Part shown: one piece after another, positions 39,048 through 48,800 of the stretch
How positions within the stretch are numbered: the first letter of the stretch is position 1
Layout of the letters: every line of letters starts with the position of its first letter
Assembly (NCBI RefSeq): GCF_021919125.1
Contig: NZ_CP083439.1
Coordinates: 1 to 64,000 of the forward strand
DNA: 64,000 nt
Source of the DNA: Clavibacter sp. A6099
Lineage (GTDB): Bacteria > Actinomycetota > Actinomycetes > Actinomycetales > Microbacteriaceae
Direction of reading: 5' to 3'
The notes under the pieces: generated by a model
What the model was told of the DNA's origin: nothing
Databases searched by the model: none
What the model saw: only the letters and a program-made list of their open reading frames with translations
Position numbers and translations under genes: made by a program

Positions 39048-40153
39048 CCGGCGGCACCGGCCGCGTCGGCGTCGGCGTCATCGGCGCGGGCGTCATCTCG
39101 GGCACGTACCTGGAGAACATGACGGCGATGCCGGACCTCGAGGTCCTGTTCGTCGCCGACATCGACCTCGACCGGGCCCGCTCGCGCGCCGAGGAGCACG
39201 GCGTGCCGAACCACGGCACCGTCGACGAGCTGCTCGCGATGGACGAGATCGAGATCGTCGTGAACCTCACGCTGCCCGCCACGCACGCCGAGGTCGGCCG
39301 ACGGATCGTCGCGGCCGGTAAGCACGTGTGGAGCGAGAAGCCGCTGGCCCTGGATCACGAGTCCGGCCAGGACCTGCTCGAGGCGGCCCGCGCGGCCGGT
39401 GTGCAGGTGGCGTGCGCGCCCGACACCGTGCTCGGCGCGGGGATCCAGTCGGCCATGCGCGCCATCGCCCGCGGCGACATCGGCGAGCCGCTCACCGCGA
39501 CGACGCTCTTCCACGTGCCCGGCCCCGACGCCTGGCACCCGAACCCCGAGTTCCTGTTCGCGCGCGGCGCCGGACCCCTGTTCGACATGGGCCCGTACTA
39601 CGTCACCACGCTCGTGCACGCGTTCGGCGCGGCGGAGACGGTGAGCGCGGTCTCCTCGACCTCGCGCACCACGCGCACGATCGGCAGCGGACCCCGCGCG
39701 GGCACCGACTTCCCGGTGGAGGTGCCCACGCACCACGCGGCGCTCATCTCGTTCGCGGGCGGGCAGTCGGCGCAGTCCACGTTCAGCTTCCAGAACGCGC
39801 TGCCGCGCATGGGCTTCGTGGAGATCTCGGGCAGCGAGGGCACCATCGTGCTCCCCGACCCGAACACGTTCGAGGGCGACAGCCAGCTGTGGCGCTTCGG
39901 GCAGCAGGAGCCGGAGACGCTGACGGCTCACGGATCGACGTACGGCCGGGGTTCCGGCGTGCTGGACCTCGCGCGCAGCATCCGCGGCGGCGACCCCGTG
40001 CGCGCATCCGGCGAGGTCGCGGCGCACGTGCTCGACGTGCTGCTCGCGATCCGCGACGCGGCCGACAGCCGCGAGGTCGTGAAGGTCGCGTCGAGCGTCA
40101 CGAAGCCGACGCCGCTGGCCGAGGACTGGGACCCGGCGGCGGCGACGCTGTAG
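39044..40153 (+). CDS. Gfo/Idh/MocA-family oxidoreductase
   Basis: The 369-residue protein has an N-terminal Rossmann domain (GVGVIGAGVISGTY) and the EKPLA motif (WSEKPLALD near residue 98) that marks the family's catalytic lysine, then the C-terminal alpha/beta domain with DMGPYYV. These enzymes oxidise or reduce sugars and inositols with NAD(P). GTG 39044 overlaps the stop codon of the isomerase gene, forming a two-gene operon ended by a strong hairpin. Confidence 0.9.
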   Translation: MTGGTGRVGVGVIGAGVISGTYLENMTAMPDLEVLFVADIDLDRARSRAEEHGVPNHGTVDELLAMDEIEIVVNLTLPATHAEVGRRIVAAGKHVWSEKPLALDHESGQDLLEAARAAGVQVACAPDTVLGAGIQSAMRAIARGDIGEPLTATTLFHVPGPDAWHPNPEFLFARGAGPLFDMGPYYVTTLVHAFGAAETVSAVSSTSRTTRTIGSGPRAGTDFPVEVPTHHAALISFAGGQSAQSTFSFQNALPRMGFVEISGSEGTIVLPDPNTFEGDSQLWRFGQQEPETLTAHGSTYGRGSGVLDLARSIRGGDPVRASGEVAAHVLDVLLAIRDAADSREVVKVASSVTKPTPLAEDWDPAAATL

Positions 40154-40172
40154 CGCCGCGTCCGCTCGGACC

Positions 40173-40207
40173 GACGGCCCCGCATCCTCCGTGGATGCGG
40201 GGCCGTC
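40173..40207 (+). terminator. Terminator after the isomerase/oxidoreductase pair
   Basis: A 15-bp perfect stem (40173-40187 with 40193-40207) has a 5-base loop, 20 nt after the stop codon. Confidence 0.8.
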
Positions 40208-40248
40208 TCGCGCTCGGCGCCGGGCGTCGCGCGGGGGAGACTGGACCC

Positions 40249-40956
40249 GTGCCCGCACCCTCCGACCGCCCCGCCGACGCCGAGATCGCCGCCCGGCTGG
40301 CCGCCGCCCTCCGCGCGCCCGACGCGTCCGCCCGGCTGCAGGCCGCGCTCACCGCGGGCACCCGGCCGGATCCCGCGCTCGTCGAGGGCCTGATCCACCG
40401 CTGCCGCGTCGAGCCCGACCTCAACGTGCGCGAGATGCTCACGTGGGCGCTGATCCGCCACGACCCCGAGCAGACGATCCCGCCGCTCATCGCCGAGCTG
40501 ACGTCGCCCATCCCGCAGGCCCGCAGCCAGGCGCTGCACACGCTCTCCAAGATCGGCGACCGGCGCGCGCTGCCCGCCATCACGCCCGCGCTCCTGCGGG
40601 ATCCGGACGACCACGTCGCGCGCACCGCGTGGCGCACGGCGTCGGGCCTCGTCGACGGCGACCGGGATCCGGCCGGCGGGCGCTGGCTGTCGCAGCAGCT
40701 GGCGTCGCAGCTCGGCCGCGGCGGCCGCGACACCCAGGCGAGCCTCGCGCGCGCGTTCGCGAGCGTCGGGCGGGCGGCGATGCCGGTGCTCGAGCGGTCG
40801 CGGCGCGCGGCGGACGCCCGGGTGCGGATCCACGCGCTCGCCGTGCTCGCGCAGCTCGCCGACCCGGAGCTCCGCTTCGACGACGCGATGGACGAGGCCC
40901 GCCGCACCTCCTTCGGCGCGCACCTCGCCCGGCGGCCGGGCTTGCACCTCCCGTAG
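40249..40956 (+). CDS. HEAT-repeat protein
   Basis: The 235-residue protein contains tandem helical HEAT-like repeats (about residues 60-225, e.g. IPPLIAELTSPIPQARSQAL and LPAITPALLRDPDDHVARTA), usually a protein-binding scaffold. GTG 40249 was chosen because a GAGACT hexamer starts exactly 12 nt upstream, the leaderless geometry seen elsewhere here. The MerR gene follows after 22 nt and may be co-transcribed. Confidence 0.85.
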   Translation: MPAPSDRPADAEIAARLAAALRAPDASARLQAALTAGTRPDPALVEGLIHRCRVEPDLNVREMLTWALIRHDPEQTIPPLIAELTSPIPQARSQALHTLSKIGDRRALPAITPALLRDPDDHVARTAWRTASGLVDGDRDPAGGRWLSQQLASQLGRGGRDTQASLARAFASVGRAAMPVLERSRRAADARVRIHALAVLAQLADPELRFDDAMDEARRTSFGAHLARRPGLHLP

Positions 40957-40978
40957 CGTCATGTGATCGGGTGGTCCC

Positions 40979-42004
40979 ATGACCCACCCCGCCGAGACCC
41001 ACCCGACCGAGGACGACCCCGTCGTGACCGCCTCCCCGATCCCCATGCCGACCCCGCCCCGTCGGGTCCGGATCGGCGACGCGGCCGCGTTCGTCGGCGT
41101 CACGCCGCGGACCATCCGCCACTACCACCAGATCGGCCTGCTCCCGGAGCCCGAGCGGGGCACCGACGACCGGCGTCGCTACGGGTACGCCGACATGGTC
41201 CGGCTGATGTGGATCCGGCGCATGGCCGACGCCGGGATCGCCCTCGAGGACATCCGCGCGGCCTTCGCCGACCCGGAGGCGGGGGAGGGTGCCGGTGCTG
41301 CCGCGGATGCCGCCGCTCGCGCCGCCCGCGCCGCTCCCGCTGCCCCGGGCGCCGCCGCTGTGGACGACGACGTCGCCGACGTCCTCGGCCGCCTCGAGGC
41401 GACCCTCGCGGCCCAGGAGGCGGAGCTGCGTCGGCAGCGGGACGCCGTGCGCCGGCTGCGCGCCCGGGGCAGCCGGCTGGGCCTCCTCTCCGACCTCGTC
41501 GCGCGCCGCCTCGAGGGCCTGCCCGAGGGATCCCTCCGCCAGGCCGACCTCGACGCCCTGTTGGTCATGGAGCGCAGCCTCGGCACCCTCGTCGCGGCCC
41601 TCAACGCCACCCGGTACATCGCCGTCGCCACGCTGCCCGGCCTGCGCGAGGCGTCCGACCGGGTCGACGCCGCCGAGGAGGCGCTCGACGACACGGTCTC
41701 CGTCGACGACCCGCGCGTGGCGGAGGTCGCGGCCGAGCGGCGCGCGTTCGAGGAGGCGCTGCAGGCGGCGATCGAGGGGTCCGACCTCCCGCAGCAGGAC
41801 GAGGAGCTGGTCGCCGCCTGGGACGAGCTGCACCCCGACGGCGATGGCGACGAGGACGACGCCCGCGGCGGATCCGGCCGGCCGGCCCGGTCCCTGAGCA
41901 CGATGGACGCCTTCGCGAAGATGCCCTACGACTTCTCCCCGGCCCGCCTCCGCTCCATGGAGCTGGCCATGGACTTCGTGGTGTGGGGGCCGCCCGCGCG
42001 GTGA
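40979..42004 (+). CDS. MerR-family transcriptional regulator
   Basis: The 341-residue protein has an N-terminal extension of about 28 residues, a MerR winged-helix domain (about 30-100; IGDAAAFVGVTPRTIRHYHQIGLLP), an Ala-rich linker (about 102-122), a coiled-coil dimerisation helix and a long C-terminal region without a recognisable ligand-binding domain. The linker is low-complexity. The effector and targets are unknown; a divergent target promoter is not present. Confidence 0.87.
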   Translation: MTHPAETHPTEDDPVVTASPIPMPTPPRRVRIGDAAAFVGVTPRTIRHYHQIGLLPEPERGTDDRRRYGYADMVRLMWIRRMADAGIALEDIRAAFADPEAGEGAGAAADAAARAARAAPAAPGAAAVDDDVADVLGRLEATLAAQEAELRRQRDAVRRLRARGSRLGLLSDLVARRLEGLPEGSLRQADLDALLVMERSLGTLVAALNATRYIAVATLPGLREASDRVDAAEEALDDTVSVDDPRVAEVAAERRAFEEALQAAIEGSDLPQQDEELVAAWDELHPDGDGDEDDARGGSGRPARSLSTMDAFAKMPYDFSPARLRSMELAMDFVVWGPPAR

Positions 42005-42138
42005 GCGGGCGTCGGCCCCGCCGATCCCCGCGGCCGGGCCGATCCCGTCGCGGAGCCGCGGAGTAGGTTCGCGGCACGGCGCCCCGCGACGGGAGCGCCC
42101 GGATCCGCGCCCGCGCGCGGACGACGAGAGGCGCGCCC

Positions 42139-42729
42139 ATGGCCGAGATCGTGCTGTTCCACCACGTGCAGGGCGCGACCCCCGGGGTCCACGCCTTCGC
42201 CGACGCGCTGCGGGACGGCGGGCACACCGTGCACGTGCCGGACCTCTTCGACGGGGCCCTGCCCGAGTCCATCGAGGCGGGTCTCGCGCTGATGGCGGGC
42301 CTCGCCGACCACGTCGTCGCCGAGCGCACCGACCGGGCGCTCGACGGTCTGCCCGCGGAGCTCGTCTACGCCGGGTCCTCCTGGGGCGGATCCATCGCGC
42401 AGCGCCTCGCGCAGACCCGCCCGGGCGCCCGCGGCGCGCTCCTCTACGAGTCGTTCGTGTCGCTCTCCGCGGAGTGGTCCTTCGGGCCGTGGCCGGCGGG
42501 GCTGCCGGTGCAGGTCCACGGCATGGCGCGGGATCCGTTCTTCGCGGGAGAGGGCGACCTCGACGCGGCCCGCGAGCTGGTCGCCGAGGTCGGCCCGGAG
42601 CTCGCCGAGGTCTTCGTCTACGACGGCGACGCGCACCTGTTCACGGACGCGTCGCTGCCGTCGTCGGATCCGGTCGCCACCGCGCTCGTGCTGGAGCGGT
42701 CGCTGGAGCTGCTCGCGCGTCTCGGCTGA
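42139..42729 (+). CDS. Dienelactone hydrolase-family protein
   Basis: The 196-residue alpha/beta hydrolase resembles dienelactone hydrolases (VLFHHVQGATPGVHAFADAL, FVYDGDAHLFTD). The nucleophile elbow reads GSSWGG, so serine sits where classic dienelactone hydrolases have cysteine. The acid is probably the Asp in YDGDAH and the base its His. It starts at ATG 42139 and is convergent with the efflux pump gene. Confidence 0.86.
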   Translation: MAEIVLFHHVQGATPGVHAFADALRDGGHTVHVPDLFDGALPESIEAGLALMAGLADHVVAERTDRALDGLPAELVYAGSSWGGSIAQRLAQTRPGARGALLYESFVSLSAEWSFGPWPAGLPVQVHGMARDPFFAGEGDLDAARELVAEVGPELAEVFVYDGDAHLFTDASLPSSDPVATALVLERSLELLARLG

Positions 42730-42751
42730 TCCGCCCGGGCCCCGCGACCGG

Positions 42752-44239
42752 TCACGCGGCGATGTGCGCGGCGTCGTCGGACGGGGTCCGCTCCTCCGTC
42801 GCGCGCGAGTCCGTGAGCGACAGCGAGCCCACGGTCGCGATCACGCCGGCCCCGACGGCGACGACGATGTAGGCGGTCCGCTCACCTGCGAAGAAGGAGT
42901 GGACCAGGTCGGCGCTCCACGCGCCCGCCGGGAGCGCGGTCGTGACGAGCGCCGCGATGAGCGTCCCGACGACCGCGGTGCCGAGGCTCGTGCCGAGCTC
43001 CTGCGCGGTGTCGTTGAGGGCCGCGCCGATCGAGGTGCGGTTCGCGGGCATCGACTCGACCAGGGCGACCGCGCAGATGGTCATGATGGTCCGCAGCCCG
43101 ACGGTGAACACGATCATCGACGCCATGATGGCGAGGTAGCCGTGCTCCACCGCCCAGGCCAGGCCGAGCAGCCCGGCCACCAGGAAGCCGGTGCCGACGA
43201 GGCAGGCCATGCGGTGGCCGAGGCGGCTGGCGAACCGCTCGGCGATCGGGCTCGCGGCGATCATCGTGACGATGATGGGCAGGTTCGCGAGGCCGGCCCG
43301 CATGGGGCTCCAGCCGTACGCGTACTGGAAGTGCAGGATCAGCCCGAACAGGATGCTCGCGAACGCGACCGACGCCCCGAGCTGCGTGAGCGCCGCGCCT
43401 CGGACGGGCCCCGCGCGGAAGATCGCGAGGTCGATCATGGGCGCGGCCGCGCGGCGCTCGCGGAGGACGAAGCCCGCGACCGCGGCGACGGCGCCGAGCG
43501 CGCAGGCGAGCGTCAAGGGCGCGAGCCAGCCGCGCTCGACGCCGCTCGTGAGCGTGTAGCAGCCGAGCCCGATCGCGGCGACGGTGAGCACGGTGCCGGG
43601 CAGGTCGAGCCGCTCGGAGGTGAGGTCCTCACGGCGGTCGGCCGGGACCCCGAGGCGGACCCCGATCCAGACGAGCAGCGCGATGGGGGCGTTGATCGCC
43701 AGCAGCCACTGCCAGCTGACGGCCCCGAGGATCGATCCGCCGAGGAGCGGGCCGAGGACGAAGCCGGACATGCCGACGACCATGACGATGGTGATCGAGC
43801 GCATGCGCAGCTTGTCGTCCTCGAAGAGGCGGAAGATCAGCGACATCGTGACGGGAGCCATGGCCGCGGCGGCAGCGCCGAGCTCCGCGCGCAGGGCGAT
43901 GAGCTGGCCGATGTCGGTGACGAGGACGACGGCGACGCTGATGAGGCCGAAGGCCGCGAGGCCGATCAGCAGGACGCGGCGGCGGCCGAACCGGTCGGCG
44001 GCGGATCCCGCGGTCAGCAGCAGGCCGCCGAAGGTGAGCGAGTAGGCGCCCGTCACCCACTGGAGCCCCGTCGTGCCGCTGTCGAGCGCCCGGCCGATCG
44101 TGGGCAGCGCGATCGACAGCAGCGTGTTGTCGACCATCTCGACGAAGAAGGCCAGGCAGAGCGCGGCCAGCGGGATCGCCGCGGCCCGGAGGGAGGCGTA
44201 GCCGCGGGGTGGGGCGGTGGTGGTCGTGGGGGTGCTCAT
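42752..44239 (-). CDS. MFS multidrug efflux transporter, DHA2-like
   Basis: The 495-residue protein has about 12-14 transmembrane helices with MFS motif A (AGSAADRFGRRRVLL) and the antiporter-type motif C region (GPLLGGSILGAVSWQW), typical of drug/proton antiporters. ATG 44239 with AGAGGA upstream was chosen; the longer frame runs back through the operator and into the TetR gene. It is divergent from a TetR regulator across three operator-like repeats, the standard layout of a repressed efflux pump. Confidence 0.92.
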   Translation of the reverse strand: MSTPTTTTAPPRGYASLRAAAIPLAALCLAFFVEMVDNTLLSIALPTIGRALDSGTTGLQWVTGAYSLTFGGLLLTAGSAADRFGRRRVLLIGLAAFGLISVAVVLVTDIGQLIALRAELGAAAAAMAPVTMSLIFRLFEDDKLRMRSITIVMVVGMSGFVLGPLLGGSILGAVSWQWLLAINAPIALLVWIGVRLGVPADRREDLTSERLDLPGTVLTVAAIGLGCYTLTSGVERGWLAPLTLACALGAVAAVAGFVLRERRAAAPMIDLAIFRAGPVRGAALTQLGASVAFASILFGLILHFQYAYGWSPMRAGLANLPIIVTMIAASPIAERFASRLGHRMACLVGTGFLVAGLLGLAWAVEHGYLAIMASMIVFTVGLRTIMTICAVALVESMPANRTSIGAALNDTAQELGTSLGTAVVGTLIAALVTTALPAGAWSADLVHSFFAGERTAYIVVAVGAGVIATVGSLSLTDSRATEERTPSDDAAHIAA

Positions 44240-44254
44240 CGGGGTCCTCTTCTC

Positions 44255-44306
44255 ATCGAACGTCGTACGAGTATCGGACGACGTTCGATAGTATGGAACG
44301 ACGTTC
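44255..44306. promoter_or_regulatory. Triple TetR operator between the MFS pump and tetR
   Basis: Three copies of a GAACG-W-CGTTC palindrome are centred at 44263 (GAACGTCGTAC), 44281 (GGACGACGTTC) and 44301 (GAACGACGTTC, perfect). The first two also form a larger perfect 12-bp inverted repeat (44255-44266 with 44278-44289). The third abuts the TAGGAT hexamer at 44309-44314 that would serve tetR. I infer autorepression and repression of the pump. Confidence 0.75.
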
Positions 44307-44321
44307 GGTAGGATGCAAGGC

Positions 44322-45065
44322 ATGGCCGCGAATGGATCCCCGAAGACGGAGGGCGCCCGCACGCCGCCCGCCCGCGCACGAGGCAGGCAACGCGCGTCGC
44401 ACTCGCTCGACACGGTGCTGGCGGAGGCGATCGCGATCCTCGACGAGTCGGGGGAGAGGGCGTTGACCTTCCGGGCCCTCGCGGCACGGCTCGGCGGCGG
44501 CGTGGCGAGCATCTACTGGTACGTCGCGAGCCGCGACGAGCTGCTCGAGAAGGTGACCGAGGAGGTGATGGGCCGGGTCCTGACGGAGACGGAGCCGCTG
44601 ACCCACGGATCCGACCCGGTCGACAACGTGCGCGCCGTCGCCCTCGCGCTCTTCGACGAGCTCGTGCGCCGGCCGTGGTTCGGGCAGTACATGCTCAGGA
44701 ACAACGGGCTGCAGCCCAACTCGATGATGATGTACGAGCGCATCGGCCAGCAGCTGCTCGGGCTCGACCTCACGTCGCGGCAGCGGTTCCACGCGGTGTC
44801 GTCCATCGTCAGCTACGTCGTCGGGGTCGCGGCCGACCTCGCGGAGCCGCCGCCGCAGGAGTTCCTGGAGAGCGGGCTGGACCGGGAGGGCTTCCTGGGG
44901 ACGCTCGCCGACCGCTGGCGGGAGCTCGACCCCGAGGAGTACCCGTTCGCCCACGACGCCGCGGGCGAGATGGCGACGCACGACGACCTCGACGTGTTCC
45001 GCTCCGGGCTCGACCTGCTTCTGGCCGGTGTCCGCCAGCAGGCCGGGCTGCCGCCGGCGGCGTGA
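44322..45065 (+). CDS. TetR-family regulator of the divergent efflux pump
   Basis: The 247-residue protein has a basic N-terminal tail of about 30 residues, a TetR helix-turn-helix (about 40-85; LTFRALAARLGGGVASIYWYVASRDEL) and a helical ligand-binding domain of the TetR_C type. I chose ATG 44322, 13 nt after the start of a TAGGAT hexamer; the ATG at 44313 lies inside that hexamer. It probably binds the three palindromes upstream and is released by a drug-like ligand. Confidence 0.88.
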   Translation: MAANGSPKTEGARTPPARARGRQRASHSLDTVLAEAIAILDESGERALTFRALAARLGGGVASIYWYVASRDELLEKVTEEVMGRVLTETEPLTHGSDPVDNVRAVALALFDELVRRPWFGQYMLRNNGLQPNSMMMYERIGQQLLGLDLTSRQRFHAVSSIVSYVVGVAADLAEPPPQEFLESGLDREGFLGTLADRWRELDPEEYPFAHDAAGEMATHDDLDVFRSGLDLLLAGVRQQAGLPPAA

Positions 45066-45075
45066 CCCGAGCGGG

Positions 45076-45771
45076 CTAGAGCGCGGGCACCGTCGCCAGC
45101 AGCCCCTCCGCCTCGCGCCGCGCCCCGTCGATCTCCGCCGTCCCCAGCCCGCACGCCCGCAGGCACGTGGCGGCGATGGCGTCGCGGTCGGCGTCCCCGG
45201 GCTCGCCGCGGCGGCGGAGCTGGATCACGAGCTCGGCCAGCTGGATCAGCACGGCCCCCAGCGCATCCGGCCCGATGAGCGACCGGACGTCGGCGCTCGC
45301 CGCGGCAGTGCCGATGCGCCCGTACGCGTCCTGCAGCTCCCGGCGCTGCTGGCGGAAGCCGTCGTAGCGCTCGCCCTGCACCTCGGGCAGCAGGTAGAGC
45401 GTGCCGATGTTGTGCGGGGTGTCGGCGAGCGTGCGGAAGTCGACCATCACGAGCGCGTGCAGCGCGGCGGCCGCGGAGGCGCGGTCGGGGACGAGGTCCT
45501 CGATGCCGCGCACCACGTCGAGGCTGGGGCGCACCGAGCGCGTGAGCAGCTCGACGAGCAGGTCGTCCTTGCCGGCGAAGTGGTAGTAGAGGGACGCCTG
45601 GCGGATCCCGACCCGCTCGGCGATCGCGCGCGTGGACGTGCCGCTCAGCCCGTGCTCGGCGAAGAGCGCGGCGGCGGCGTCGAGGATCTGCTCGCGCGGG
45701 CTCAGCGGGGACCCGGCGTCGGGCACCGCTCGAGGGCGGCCGACGCGGGCCGGCTTGTCGTCCTTGGCCAT
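45076..45771 (-). CDS. TetR-family regulator at the end of the guanidine/urea-type operon
   Basis: The 231-residue protein has an N-terminal helix-turn-helix (about 28-75; ILDAAAALFAEHGLSGTSTRAIAERVGIRQASLYYHFAGKDDL) and a C-terminal ligand domain. ATG 45771 follows GAGGA at 6-8 nt; an upstream ATG at 45798 adds nine residues. It lies 76 nt after the carboxylase gene on the same strand and is the probable regulator of the operon through the palindrome at 52702-52721. Confidence 0.87.
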   Translation of the reverse strand: MAKDDKPARVGRPRAVPDAGSPLSPREQILDAAAALFAEHGLSGTSTRAIAERVGIRQASLYYHFAGKDDLLVELLTRSVRPSLDVVRGIEDLVPDRASAAAALHALVMVDFRTLADTPHNIGTLYLLPEVQGERYDGFRQQRRELQDAYGRIGTAAASADVRSLIGPDALGAVLIQLAELVIQLRRRGEPGDADRDAIAATCLRACGLGTAEIDGARREAEGLLATVPAL

Positions 45772-45847
45772 CCCGCCATCCTCGCAGGTGGGGATCACGC
45801 GGCGACCCGCGCGGACGGCCGGCGCGCGACGCGGTGCACGACGCGGA

Positions 45848-48800
45848 TCACGACGCGGCGCCGATCACCGCGAGCACCTGCCCGGGCGCGACCTGCTCGC
45901 CGGGCCGGATGTGGACGTCGAGCACGCGCCCCGCGACCGGCGCGCCGACGACGGACTCCATCTTCATGGCCTCCACCGCGAGCACCGCGTCGCCGACGCC
46001 GAGGAGATCGCCCGGGCGCACGTCCACCCGCCAGACGGTGGAGGTGAACGGCGCCGTCACGGCCGTCGCGCCGGGCGGGATCGGCACGGTCGCGGCCTCG
46101 ACGACGGGCGGCTCGTCGCGCACGTCGAACTCGCCCGACAGACGCCAGCGCGCCTTCTCCTCCTCGAACGCGCGCGTCTGCGTGTCGCGGAAGTCGCGGA
46201 TCGACGCGTCGTTCGCGGCCAGGAACGCGTGGTGGTCGGCGATGGAGAACTCGCCGTCCTCCGTCTCGTAGCGCCCGCGGCCGGCGTCCGTCTCGGCGCG
46301 CAGCTCCAGCAGCTCCTCGGCGCCGACCGGGTACCACTCGATGCGGTCGAAGAACCGCAGCGCCCACGGGTCCTCCTGGAAGAGCCCGCCACGGCGGAAG
46401 CGGTTCCAGATCTGCACCGTGCGGCCCACGAACTGGTACCCGCCCGGCCCCTCCATCCCGTAGATGCAGAGGTACGCGCCGCCGATGCCGACCGAGTTCT
46501 CGGCTGTCCACGTGCGCGCCGGGTTGTACTTCGTGGTCACCAGGCGGTGGCGCGGATCCAGCGGCGTGGCCACGGGCGCGCCGAGGTACACGTCGCCGAG
46601 GCCGAGCACGAGGTAGCTCGCGTCGAAGACCGTGCGGAAGACGTCGTCGACCGAGTCGAGGCCGTTGATGCGGCGGATGAACTCGATGTTCCACGGCGTC
46701 CAGGGCGCGTCGTCGCGGACGCCCGCCATGTAGCGCTCGATGGCGAGGCGCGTCGCCGGGTCGTCCCAGGAGAGCGGCAGCCGCACCTTCCGCGACGGCA
46801 CCACGAGCTGCCCGGTGGGCGGGATCTCGTCCTCCAGCTCCTGCAGCAGCCGCGTGACGGCCGTGGCCTTGAGCACGCGCGCGTCCGTGCGGACCTGGAG
46901 CGAGCGGATCCCGGGCGTCACCTCGAGCACGCCCGGCGGCATGTGCTCCTGCAGCCGGGTCATGAGCGCGTGCACGCGCATGCGCAGCGCGATGTCGAGG
47001 GTCATGTCGCCGTACTCGACGAGCACGTTGTCGTCGCCGTCGCGGCGGTAGGCGACGCCGGGACGCGCGTCGGTGGGCTCGAGCCGGCCGATCACGCCGT
47101 CGTCGCCGTCGCCGCCCGCGCGGATCACCTGGAGCGAGGCGCGGGAGTCCACGAGCGACGCGGCGGCCGCCTCCGTCACGGGCACGAACCGCACGGTGTC
47201 GCCGGGCCGCAGCTGGCCGAGCTTCCACAGCTCGCCGCTCGCGACCACTGCCGGGCACACGAAGCCACCGAGGGACGGGCCGTCGGGTCCGAGGATGATC
47301 GGGGTGTCGCCCGTGAAGTCGATCGCGCCCACCGCGTACGGGGTGTCGTGGATGTTCGACGGGTGCAGCCCCGCCTCGCCGCCGTCCTCGCGCGCCCAGC
47401 CGGGCCGCGGGCCGATGAGCCGGATGCCGGTGCGCGCCGAGTTGTGGTGCACGCCGTAGTCGGTGGCGTAGAGCACGTCGATGTCGGCGCGCGTGAAGAA
47501 GTCGGGCGCCGCGTGCGGGCCCTCGGTGACGCCGATCTCCCACGCCGAGGTGAGGGCGGGCCGGCGGTGCGCGGGCGTCGGGCCGCCGATGATCCCGAGG
47601 CGCGCGCCCGCGGGGAACGCGGGGTGGTCGGCGTCGGAGTCGGGGGATCCGGGCCGCAGCACGTCGCCCGCGAGCAGCGCCCGGCCCGCGTGCCCGCCGA
47701 AGCGGCCGAGCGTGAAGGTGGACGCGGATCCGAGGTACGCGGGCACGTCGATCCCGCCGCGCACGGCCAGGAACAGGCGGAGCCCCGGCCCGTCGGCGCG
47801 ACCGATCGCGAGGGTCTGCCCGGCGGCGACCTCGAGCGGCTCCCACATCGCGGCGGGCTCGCCGTCGACCGTGACGGGGGCGGGCGCGCCCGTCACGGCG
47901 ACCACGGACGCGGTCGAGAAGCGCAACACGGGTCCGTCGGCCGTGATCTCGAGGCCGGGCGCGCCCTCCGGGTTGCCCACCGCGAGGTTCGCCTCCGCGA
48001 GCGACACCGGGTCGAACGGGCCGCTCGGCGGCACGCCCACCTGCCAGTACCCGAGCCGGCCGGGCAGGTCTTGCACGGTGGTCATGGTGCCGGGGGAGAG
48101 GACGTCGATCCGCGGCGCCGGGTCGTCCGTCTCGTCGAGCGTCGACGTGGAGTGCGTGGCCGTGCGCAGCTCGATGTCGTCGGTGAGCGCCCGCAGCAGG
48201 CCGATGTTCGTGACGATGCCGTCGATCCGCGAGCCGTCGAGCGCCTCGCCGAGGAGGTCGAGCGCGTCGTCGCGGGTCTCGCCCGTGGCGATGACCTTGG
48301 CGAGCAGCGGGTCGTAGGAGGCGGAGACCTCGAGGCCGGTCTCGATCCAGCCGTCGACGCGGATCCCGGGCCCGGCCGGCAGCACGGCCTGCGTCACGAG
48401 GCCGCTCGACGGCAGGGATCCCTTCGCCGGGTCCTCCGCGTAGACGCGGGCCTCGACGGCGTGGCCCTCCGGGATCCACTCGCGCGTGAAGAGGTCGTCG
48501 GGCAGCCCCGCAGCGCCGTCGCGCGCGAGCCGCAGCATGAGCTCCACGAGGTCGACGCCGTGCACCTCCTCGGTGACGGGGTGCTCGACCTGCAGGCGCG
48601 TGTTCACCTCGAGGAACGCGGCCTCCTCGCGCACCGGGTCGTAGACGAACTCGACCGTGCCGGCGCTGCGGTACGAGACCGACTCCGCGAGCGCGCGGGC
48701 CGAGTCGTGCAGCTGCGCGCGCACCCGGGCGGGCAGCGCGGGCGCCGGCGCCTCCTCGATGACCTTCTGGTTGCGGCGCTGGAGCGAGCAGTCGCGGTCG

